Below, piece after piece: positions 1 through 4,910 of a stretch of 7,237 nt of DNA (its first letter is position 1; each line of letters begins with the position of its first letter). This stretch comes from Methanobrevibacter sp. (GTDB lineage: Archaea; Methanobacteriota; Methanobacteria; Methanobacteriales; Methanobacteriaceae). Under the pieces are notes generated by a model. The model was not told where the DNA came from. It did no database searches and saw only the letters and a list, made by a program, of their open reading frames with translations. The stretch covers positions 1 through 7,237 of the forward strand of contig JAEEWY010000074.1 of the NCBI GenBank assembly GCA_016291275.1, written 5' to 3'. Made by a program: the position numbers and the translations under genes.

Positions 1-1
1 A

Positions 2-256
2 AGCATTGGTGACATCATTTACTACTTGAAAGGTCTCCATTTCAACAGAACTGGATTCAAAAGACCTGCTGTTACCTTCGGTTCCATGGGAGGAAGAGGT
101 GGAGCTGTAGAATTCATCGCAAACGAACTCACTGAATGTGGATTCGAAGTTCTCGACCAACAGGAAATCTACTACGTTCCTGATGCAGAAGACGATGACA
201 CCAGCTTCAAATTAGGTCAAAAATTAGTTGAAGAAGCTAAAAAATTAGAACTTTAA
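2..256 (+). CDS. fprA: F420H2 oxidase (FprA, A-type flavoprotein), C-terminal fragment
   Basis: This is the last 84 codons of a gene that begins left of the window; the frame is open from base 2 to the TAA at 254-256. The protein reduces O2 to water with electrons from coenzyme F420H2, using a di-iron beta-lactamase-like domain and an FMN-binding flavodoxin domain; it acts in the cytoplasm as an oxygen-defence enzyme. Only the end of the flavodoxin domain is visible. The recognisable stretch is FGSMGGRGGAVEFIANEL, the Gly-rich segment typical of FprA, followed by ECGFEVL and an acidic tail. The di-iron domain lies outside, so activity cannot be judged. A TTG at 26 is internal and not the start. 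The gene sits directly upstream, on the same strand, of an MsvR-like regulator, which in Methanothermobacter controls the fpaA (fprA) operon. Family assignment is fairly sure; which paralogue it is cannot be told. Confidence 0.85.
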   Translation, partial: SIGDIIYYLKGLHFNRTGFKRPAVTFGSMGGRGGAVEFIANELTECGFEVLDQQEIYYVPDAEDDDTSFKLGQKLVEEAKKLEL

Positions 257-257
257 G

Positions 258-277
258 TTTGGATTCACATATCCAAA
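258..277 (+). other. Small hairpin just after fprA stop
   Basis: TTTGGAT (258-264) and ATCCAAA (271-277) form a perfect 7-bp stem with a 6-base loop, starting two bases after the fprA stop codon. No T-run follows directly, so it may be a 3'-end stabilising structure or processing signal rather than the terminator itself. Confidence 0.45.
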
Positions 278-301
278 TAAAGTTTGATCTTATAGTATTT
301 G

Positions 302-345
302 TAAGAAATTTTCACAATAATCTTTCTTATGAATACACTTTTTTT
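302..345 (+). terminator. Probable transcription terminator of fprA
   Basis: TAAGAAA (302-308) can pair with TTTCTTA (323-329) across a 14-base loop. A run of seven T at 339-345, continued by more T-rich sequence to 355, follows. In archaea the T-run alone is usually enough for intrinsic termination. The weak long-loop stem may be incidental. Confidence 0.5.
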
Positions 346-391
346 ATTTATTTTTAAAACTCTCTTAACACATGTTATTTTTTTAAATTTG

Positions 392-479
392 TTCGTATTT
401 TTTCCCTATTTTGGATATTTTTTAACGAATGTTCGTATTTTTAACTAAAAAACTGTATAATTTTTAAAAACTATTCGTA
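392..479 (+). promoter_or_regulatory. Cluster of TTCGTA sites, putative MsvR binding region
   Basis: TTCGTA occurs at 392-397, 432-437 and 474-479, with starts 40 and 42 bases apart, close to four helical turns. An inverted copy, ACGAA at 425-429, sits two bases before the second site, giving ACGAA-TG-TTCGT. The first two sites share a longer core, TGTTCGTATTTTT, from 390 and 430. All four CpG dinucleotides of the 401-base gap lie in these motifs. MsvR of Methanothermobacter is known to bind TTCGTA-type inverted repeats in the msvR-fpaA intergenic region. Here the canonical inward-facing arrangement with four spacer bases is not present, so binding is inferred. The rest of the gap 257-657 holds the fprA 3' structures and AT-rich promoter sequence; no gene is seen in it. 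Confidence 0.6.
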
Positions 480-584
480 CTTAAATCTAAGTTAATAAAA
501 CATTTTGTAAACATAAGAACAAGTATATATGTTAGAAAGTTTATACTATAATTATCAAACAATTTTGTTCATAATGTTTAAAAT

Positions 585-605
585 TTTTTATAAATTTTAT
601 AAAAA
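585..605 (+). promoter_or_regulatory. Palindromic TATA region upstream of the msvR-like gene
   Basis: TTTTTATAAA (585-594) and TTTATAAAAA (596-605) are perfect 10-base inverted copies around a single T. The left arm contains a good archaeal TATA box, TTTATAAAT (587-595), which would start transcription near 615-620 and give a leader of about 40 bases. A second candidate box, AGTATATAT at 522-530, is closer to the TTCGTA sites and would give a leader of about 100 bases. The sequence alone cannot decide between them. Confidence 0.45.
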
Positions 606-646
606 TCTTATACAGAATTATATAATGTTAAAAATTTTTATTTTTT

Positions 647-651
647 GAGGG
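647..651 (+). promoter_or_regulatory. Ribosome binding site of the msvR-like gene
   Basis: GAGGG lies six bases before the ATG at 658, matching the 3' end of archaeal 16S rRNA and supporting this start. Confidence 0.7.
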
Positions 652-657
652 TTTATT

Positions 658-1455
658 ATGGAAAATGAAGAAAAGACTATTCAACCAAAAGCAATTCAAA
701 TTTTTGCAAAGGCTCCTGGTGAGCTTGGTGTAAATGTAGTTAAAAGTCCAGTTAAATTAACAATTCTTTCAATGTTGAAAGACACTGATATGGAATTTGA
801 TGAGATTGTTAAAAACACTGGAAAATCCAAATCTACCATTTCCGTTCATTTAAAATCATTAAGAGAAGATGGAATCGTAAGCTACAGATTTGATGCAAAC
901 GACCACAGAAAGAAAATCTTCTTCATCAATTCCAAATTCTTAGGTGAAGTCCAATCTGGAGATGAAAAGGAATTGGAAGAAAGACAAGCTGAATTCCTTG
1001 TTAAAAACATTATGGATGTAGACAACTTCAAGTTCTCCTTCCTATTGTTCCACACTTTAAGATCTAACTTAATCCAAGAAGGAATAAACATAAACCCTGT
1101 ATTGAACCAATCCGGTAAGAATATTGGAGCAGCAATGTATGAAAAGCTTTATGAAGAGGACATCAACAAGTTCTGTGACAATATCATTCAATTCTGGGAA
1201 GATAATGGTTTAGGCAAACTCGAAATAGAATTGGGAGACATCATCAACATTACTGCATATGAATGTTTCGAATGCAGTTTGCTTCCTAAGAAAGGAAAAC
1301 CAACCTGTTACTTGGATGCAGGTATTTTTGAAGCTTTATTTGCAAACTATCTCAAGAAAGATGTTGACGTAACTGAAGTTAAATGTTTCACCATGGGTGA
1401 CGACTGCTGCAATTTCTTAGTGGAATCCCCAGATGGAGAAGCTTTCGCTTACTAA
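658..1455 (+). CDS. msvR: MsvR-like redox regulator: winged helix-turn-helix plus V4R domain
   Basis: This 265-residue protein is a DNA-binding transcription regulator. Residues about 28-95 form an ArsR/MarR-like winged helix, with a recognition helix around KSKSTISVHLKSLREDGIV. Residues about 185-256 form a V4R (4-vinyl reductase) domain, shown by TAYECFECSLLP, the KPTCYLDAG segment and EVKCFTMGDDCCNF. Seven cysteines (173, 203, 206, 217, 243, 250, 251) cluster in the C-terminal half. In characterised MsvR proteins V4R cysteines sense redox state and DNA is bound in the reduced form. The middle part (100-180) is helical with no known motif. The gene follows fprA on the same strand, and its 5' region carries TTCGTA sites, so autoregulation and control of fprA are likely but inferred. 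The start is supported by GAGGG at 647-651. A different methanogen V4R regulator cannot be excluded, but adjacency to fprA favours MsvR. Confidence 0.85.
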   Translation: MENEEKTIQPKAIQIFAKAPGELGVNVVKSPVKLTILSMLKDTDMEFDEIVKNTGKSKSTISVHLKSLREDGIVSYRFDANDHRKKIFFINSKFLGEVQSGDEKELEERQAEFLVKNIMDVDNFKFSFLLFHTLRSNLIQEGININPVLNQSGKNIGAAMYEKLYEEDINKFCDNIIQFWEDNGLGKLEIELGDIINITAYECFECSLLPKKGKPTCYLDAGIFEALFANYLKKDVDVTEVKCFTMGDDCCNFLVESPDGEAFAY

Positions 1456-1488
1456 ATAATTAATTTTTTAATTAATTATTCTTTTTTT
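1455..1488 (+). terminator. Intrinsic terminator of the msvR-like gene
   Basis: AATAATTAAT (1455-1464) pairs perfectly with ATTAATTATT (1471-1480) around a 6-base loop; one C then precedes seven T (1482-1488), with more T-rich sequence beyond. The stem begins on the last base of the stop codon. The same stem sequence recurs after the small gene at 4388. From 1489 to about 1670 the gap is T- and A-rich with nothing further recognised. Confidence 0.75.
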
Positions 1489-1675
1489 ATTTTACTTTTT
1501 TATTATCTTTTTCTACAATTTTTTTATCATTCTATTTTATTCTATTCCTATTGATTTTTCTATTGTAATTATGATTTTCAAATTTGATTGCAATATTAAA
1601 CTGAAAAATGGATTTAACAACTTAAAATCAATTTTTTATAATAAATATTACCTTTCAATTGCTCTTTCTAAAACC

Positions 1676-1686
1676 TTTTTATATAA
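1676..1686 (+). promoter_or_regulatory. TATA box of the helicase gene; leaderless start
   Basis: TTTTTATATAA is the best TATA match in the gap. Its centre is about 26 bases before the ATG at 1708, the normal archaeal distance from TATA box to transcription start. No Shine-Dalgarno is seen between the box and the ATG (the bases are AATATAATTGTA), so the mRNA probably begins at or next to the start codon. Confidence 0.65.
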
Positions 1687-1707
1687 CTTAATTCTAATAT
1701 AATTGTA

Positions 1708-3594
1708 ATGTCAGACTCATTATTTTGTCCCAATTGTGGGATGCTAAAGAAAAATTGCGTATGTGGAAAATACGTTGCAGATAGGACTAAAAAACCTTAT
1801 CAAAAGAAGACAAATAATAAGGCTAAAAGCACTGCTAAAGGGCTTTATCAATATGAAAATCGAAAACCCATAACCGTTAGCGAAGAAGCGGATGTTCCTC
1901 TTGCAGAGGTTTATGATATTGCAGAGCATGACCTTCCTCAAGAAGTCATTGATAGGTTAAAGGAAGAATATCCTGAAATTCCAGAGCAGATTATCGAGAA
2001 TTTCCCATTTGAACAGCCAAGGGAAGGTCAACTAGAGATAATTGCAGATATTGAAGAGGCCATTTCAAAAGGATACAAATACATCATATTGGAAGCAGGT
2101 ACAGGTACAGGAAAGTCAGCTATTGCTTCCACATTGGCTCGTATGTATGAATCTGCATATATTTTGACAATGACTAAACAGCTTCAAAAGCAATATGCAG
2201 ATGAGTTTGATTTCCCTCTCGTAAAGGGAAGAGGTAACTTTGACTGTTTAAAGGATGGATTTGAAGTTACCTGTGATATGGGAGCATGTAAAACAGCACC
2301 AAAATCCTCTAAGTTCTTCTGCCCTTATGGAATAAGCAAAAACCCAACCTTAACCGGAGAATTGGCTTTTCAGGATTCCTTTGGAAGTGATGTCTTCTTC
2401 CAAACAACTGACCACTGCAAATACTGGCAACAAAAGGCAAATGCAATCAATTCTCCAATTACATTGATGAATTATGATTATGCCATATTGGAATTGAATT
2501 ATGTAAAGCACTTTGGAAAAAGAAGCTTACTGATTCTTGATGAGGCACATAACATTGAAGACAAGTTAATGAGAACAATGGAGATTAATTTATATAATCG
2601 CCAGCTTGAAAAGGACATCAAGAAAGTCATCAGTCCTCAAACTCTAAAAAGTGCTGAAAAAGGCGAATGGATAATGGAAATTGATGCAATTCAAGGTCAT
2701 TACTCAGATATTGAAATAAAGGATTTGCCTACCAATAAGGCAGACAGGATCAATTCAACAATCGCCAAGTTAAAGGCTCTTAAAACCAATCTTGAAAAGG
2801 AACCTGGAAATTGGGTGATTGATTCAAATGAGCACGGAGTTTCATTCAAGCCACTCAGAGTTAACCACTATGCTGAAGATTATCTATTCAAGCATGGGGA
2901 TGTTGTAATCTTCTTAAGTGCAACAATCTTGTCTCATAAAATGTTTTCAAAATGGTTAGGACTCGATCCTCGTGATGTTTATCATATTCAAGTTGACAGC
3001 CCATTCTCTGTAGAAAAGAGGCCAATCGAGTTAAACTTAGCTGGAAAGATGTCTAAAAACAGAGTCAAGCAATCTGCTCCAAAATCCATTGAAATAATGC
3101 AGAAAATATTGAAAAGGCATGAAGGGGAAAAGGGTCTGATTCACACTCACAGCTATAAGTGCCAACAGTACATCATCAATAACCTATACAACAACAGATT
3201 GATTGCACATGGAACCAACAATAGGGAAAGGGTCTTGCAATTCTTTGAAGAGGATGAAAACCCATTGGTTCTTGTAAGCCCATCTATGAGTGAAGGTGTT
3301 GACTTGCCTTATGACAAGTGCAGATTCCAGATAATCTATAAGATACCATTCCCATATCTTGGTGATAAGCAGATCAATATGAGAATGAAAAAGGACCAAA
3401 GATGGTATGCATATAAGACTGCAATGACTTTAGTCCAGACTTACGGTAGGGGAATGAGGGCGGATGACGATTCCTGTGTAACTTATATCTTGGATTCAGA
3501 TATTCAAATGCTACTCAAGAGTCCATTGTACAAGTCATTGATTCCAGATTTCTTTAAGGAAGCTATTGTAATCAATGATGACAGAATAATCTGA
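1708..3594 (+). CDS. Rad3/XPD/DinG-family superfamily 2 DNA helicase with iron-sulfur cluster
   Basis: This 628-residue ATP-dependent helicase is probably a 5'-3' DNA-unwinding enzyme of the Rad3/DinG group acting in repair or replication. In order: a cysteine knuckle CPNCGMLKKNCVCG (C7, C10, C17, C19) likely to bind zinc; a basic linker (about 22-50); Walker A AGTGTGKS (130-137); five cysteines C180, C189, C194, C205 and C237 between Walker A and DEAH, four of which should hold the 4Fe-4S cluster of this family; DEAH (278-281); LSAT (403-406); SPSMSEGVDLP (525-535 region); and QTYGRGMR motif VI (577-584). All core helicase motifs are intact, so the protein should be active. Length is typical for archaeal members. 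Which eukaryotic or bacterial relative it matches functionally is not clear. The ATG at 1708 has no ribosome binding site but a well placed TATA box. A YgjP-like gene follows after 23 bases, suggesting co-transcription. Confidence 0.9.
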   Translation: MSDSLFCPNCGMLKKNCVCGKYVADRTKKPYQKKTNNKAKSTAKGLYQYENRKPITVSEEADVPLAEVYDIAEHDLPQEVIDRLKEEYPEIPEQIIENFPFEQPREGQLEIIADIEEAISKGYKYIILEAGTGTGKSAIASTLARMYESAYILTMTKQLQKQYADEFDFPLVKGRGNFDCLKDGFEVTCDMGACKTAPKSSKFFCPYGISKNPTLTGELAFQDSFGSDVFFQTTDHCKYWQQKANAINSPITLMNYDYAILELNYVKHFGKRSLLILDEAHNIEDKLMRTMEINLYNRQLEKDIKKVISPQTLKSAEKGEWIMEIDAIQGHYSDIEIKDLPTNKADRINSTIAKLKALKTNLEKEPGNWVIDSNEHGVSFKPLRVNHYAEDYLFKHGDVVIFLSATILSHKMFSKWLGLDPRDVYHIQVDSPFSVEKRPIELNLAGKMSKNRVKQSAPKSIEIMQKILKRHEGEKGLIHTHSYKCQQYIINNLYNNRLIAHGTNNRERVLQFFEEDENPLVLVSPSMSEGVDLPYDKCRFQIIYKIPFPYLGDKQINMRMKKDQRWYAYKTAMTLVQTYGRGMRADDDSCVTYILDSDIQMLLKSPLYKSLIPDFFKEAIVINDDRII

Positions 3595-3609
3595 TTTTCT
3601 CTTTTTTAA

Positions 3610-3614
3610 GTGAT
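3610..3614 (+). promoter_or_regulatory. Ribosome binding site of the YgjP-like gene
   Basis: GTGAT, part of the archaeal GGTGAT signal, lies three bases before the ATG at 3618. A T-run at 3602-3607 in the same short gap may end some helicase transcripts. Confidence 0.55.
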
Positions 3615-3617
3615 AAT

Positions 3618-4313
3618 ATGGTATTAAGGGAAGAAATTGAAATAGAAGGAATTCCTATAATTCTAGAGAGGAAGAATATAAAGAACCTATACCTTAGAAT
3701 CAAGCCTGATGGCACTGTTAAGGTTTCTTCTCCAATGAGATTATCCGATGAAGCTATAACTGATTTTGTATTGTCAAGAATAGATTGGATTAAGGATACA
3801 AGGGCAAAGATGCTTGAAAACCCACCAAAGCCTAAAATAAAATATAAGGATGGTGAAACCCACTATATTTGGGGTGAGCCATACACTCTTCAGCTAATCA
3901 GCAATGAAAATTCAAAAAAAGCTTTTTATGACAGTGATAAGTCCATTATTTATCTTCCAGTTCCTAAAAGGTCCAATATAAAGCAGAGAGAAAAGATATT
4001 ATTTGAACTTTATAGGGATGAATTGAAGAGAAATCTTGACTATTTCCTTGAAAAGTGCACTTATTTTGTTGGAAAGGAGCCTAAGGAAGTTAAAATCAGA
4101 AATATGAAGAATTGGGGAAACTGCAGAAAGGACAAGAGAGTTACATTAAATTTAAAATTAGCTAAAAAACCGCCGATTTGCACTGAATATGTTCTGATTC
4201 ATGAATTGTGCCACTTGATTGAATTCAATCATGGTCCAAGATTCAAGGCACTTATGGACAATTTCTGTCCAAACTGGAGAGAGATAAAGAAATTACTGAA
4301 TGAAGAGCAATAA
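3618..4313 (+). CDS. YgjP-like (DUF45) metallopeptidase-fold protein
   Basis: This 231-residue protein belongs to the YgjP/DUF45 family, small zinc-dependent proteins with a minimal SprT/M48-like peptidase core. The metal site is HELCHLIEFNHGPRF, with H195 and H199 flanking E196 and a third ligand probably H205. It is preceded by the family signature KNWGNC (165-169) and VTLNLKL (175-181). The N-terminal half (1-110) is mainly beta and includes the family's LYLRIKPDGTVKVSSP segment. No signal peptide or membrane helix is seen, so it is cytoplasmic. The physiological substrate in archaea is unknown. E. coli YgjP has been linked to nucleotide hydrolysis rather than proteolysis, so a peptidase role should not be assumed. 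It lies 23 bases after the helicase gene and probably shares its transcript. The GTGAT at 3610 supports the start. Length is close to the family norm (about 230). Confidence 0.85.
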   Translation: MVLREEIEIEGIPIILERKNIKNLYLRIKPDGTVKVSSPMRLSDEAITDFVLSRIDWIKDTRAKMLENPPKPKIKYKDGETHYIWGEPYTLQLISNENSKKAFYDSDKSIIYLPVPKRSNIKQREKILFELYRDELKRNLDYFLEKCTYFVGKEPKEVKIRNMKNWGNCRKDKRVTLNLKLAKKPPICTEYVLIHELCHLIEFNHGPRFKALMDNFCPNWREIKKLLNEEQ

Positions 4314-4336
4314 TTATTGAAAATAGAAAGGGAATA

Positions 4337-4347
4337 TTTATATAAAA
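4337..4347 (+). promoter_or_regulatory. TATA box of the small gene at 4388
   Basis: TTTATATAAAA is a near-ideal archaeal TATA box. It predicts transcription from about 4367, giving a leader of about 20 bases that contains the full ribosome binding site. The following gene is therefore transcribed on its own. Confidence 0.7.
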
Positions 4348-4376
4348 CCAATACTATTAAAATTATAAAGAAATTT

Positions 4377-4384
4377 GGGGTGAT
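4377..4384 (+). promoter_or_regulatory. Strong Shine-Dalgarno deciding the start at 4388
   Basis: GGGGTGAT is the best ribosome binding site in the window. Two in-frame ATG codons follow, at 4385 and 4388. The first directly abuts the signal, while the second lies three bases away, the same distance as in the YgjP-like and ogg genes, so 4388 is preferred. Confidence 0.65.
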
Positions 4385-4387
4385 ATG

Positions 4388-4555
4388 ATGGAAGTATTAG
4401 GTTATCAACTAATTAAACTAGACAGTACTCATTATGATGCAACTGTACTTGCCAAATATGAAAAATTGGAAGACATTTTAGAGGCATGTATAGAAAAAGG
4501 ATTAGATATTGTATTGTTTAATGAAGGAAAACTGATTTTAGAATCAATAGAATAA
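4388..4555 (+). CDS. Small protein of unknown function (55 residues)
   Basis: I do not recognise this protein. It reads MEVLGYQLIKLDSTHYDATV at the N terminus and ends in LILESIE. It is acidic, with one cysteine (ACIEKG), no signal peptide, no membrane segment and no metal motif. A predicted pattern of strand (EVLGYQLIKL), helix (TVLAKYEKLEDILEACIEKG), strand (LDIVLF) and strand (KLILESI) suggests a small folded alpha/beta domain. That it is a real gene is supported by its own TATA box at 4337, the best Shine-Dalgarno in the window, normal codon use and a terminator whose stem begins at the last codon. It could begin three bases earlier (56 residues). It lies between the helicase/YgjP unit and a tRNA gene, and the neighbours give no functional clue. 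Confidence 0.75.
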   Translation: MEVLGYQLIKLDSTHYDATVLAKYEKLEDILEACIEKGLDIVLFNEGKLILESIE

Positions 4556-4593
4556 TTAATTTAATTATTCTATTTTATTTTTTTTATTTTTTT
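4551..4593 (+). terminator. Terminator of the small gene
   Basis: AATAATTAA (4551-4559) and TTAATTATT (4561-4569) are inverted copies that can fold with a 5-base loop when the inner pairs open. T8 (4578-4585) and T7 (4587-4593) follow. The stop codon TAA at 4553-4555 lies inside the stem. The stem sequence matches that of the terminator at 1455. Confidence 0.65.
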
Positions 4594-4631
4594 ATTTGAT
4601 TATTTTATTTTATTTTCTTCAAATATTCTTT

Positions 4632-4647
4632 AAAAATAGCTATTTTT
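4632..4647. terminator. Palindrome between convergent transcripts
   Basis: AAAAATAGCTATTTTT is a perfect 16-base palindrome seven bases beyond the 3' end of the minus-strand tRNA gene. It puts a T-run on both strands, so it could end the tRNA transcript and catch read-through from the plus strand. Confidence 0.4.
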
Positions 4648-4653
4648 TTAAAA

Positions 4654-4729
<76 letters not shown>

Positions 4730-4750
4730 AAAAGAAGTTTTTTGATATTA

Positions 4751-4759
4751 CTTTTATAT
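4751..4759 (-). promoter_or_regulatory. TATA box of the tRNA-Arg gene
   Basis: On the minus strand this reads ATATAAAAG, centred 26 bases before the first tRNA base, the usual archaeal spacing. It is framed exactly by an imperfect inverted repeat, TTGATATTA (4742-4750) and TAGTATCAA (4760-4768), with one mismatch in nine. Confidence 0.65.
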
Positions 4760-4857
4760 TAGTATCAATTTGTCTACTATATTAATTTATTTATTATCTT
4801 TTTTAAAATTTTAGTTTTAATGAGCAATAAATTTTTATTTTTAGTTAAAAATATTAA

Positions 4858-4865
4858 TTATATTA
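4858..4865 (+). promoter_or_regulatory. Possible TATA box of hisF
   Basis: TTATATTA, followed by AATAAAAATAG, is placed to start transcription near 4888, leaving a short leader with the GTGAT signal. The whole stretch 4770-4900 is AT-rich and other boxes are possible. It is enclosed by the inverted pair GTTAAAAAT (4844-4852) and ATTTTTAAC (4888-4896). Confidence 0.35.
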
Positions 4866-4901
4866 AATAAAAATAGAGTTAGATAAAATTTTTAACATTT
4901 T

Positions 4902-4906
4902 GTGAT
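4902..4906 (+). promoter_or_regulatory. Ribosome binding site deciding the hisF start
   Basis: GTGAT lies four bases before the ATG at 4911. The GTG at 4902 is in frame but belongs to this signal, so it is not the start. Confidence 0.7.
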
Positions 4907-4910
4907 TATC

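Noticed and set aside
882..1091. Minus-strand open frame inside the msvR-like gene
   Set aside because: It lies opposite a well supported V4R regulator, has no ribosome binding site or promoter, and its translation resembles no family.
1529..1548. Two tandem ATTCTATT(TT/CC) units in the gap before the helicase gene
   Set aside because: Only two short pyrimidine-rich copies in a T-rich terminator tail; expected by composition.
1744..1941. Minus-strand open frame at the helicase N terminus
   Set aside because: It is an antisense shadow of the helicase; the hydrophobic translation is a by-product of Lys/Glu-rich codons on the other strand.
3184..3399. Minus-strand open frame within helicase motifs
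   Set aside because: It overlaps conserved helicase motifs on the plus strand and has no start signals.
4902..4910. GTG at 4902 as hisF start
   Set aside because: The GTG is part of the GTGAT ribosome binding site; the family N terminus MLTKRIIPCLD begins at the ATG at 4911.
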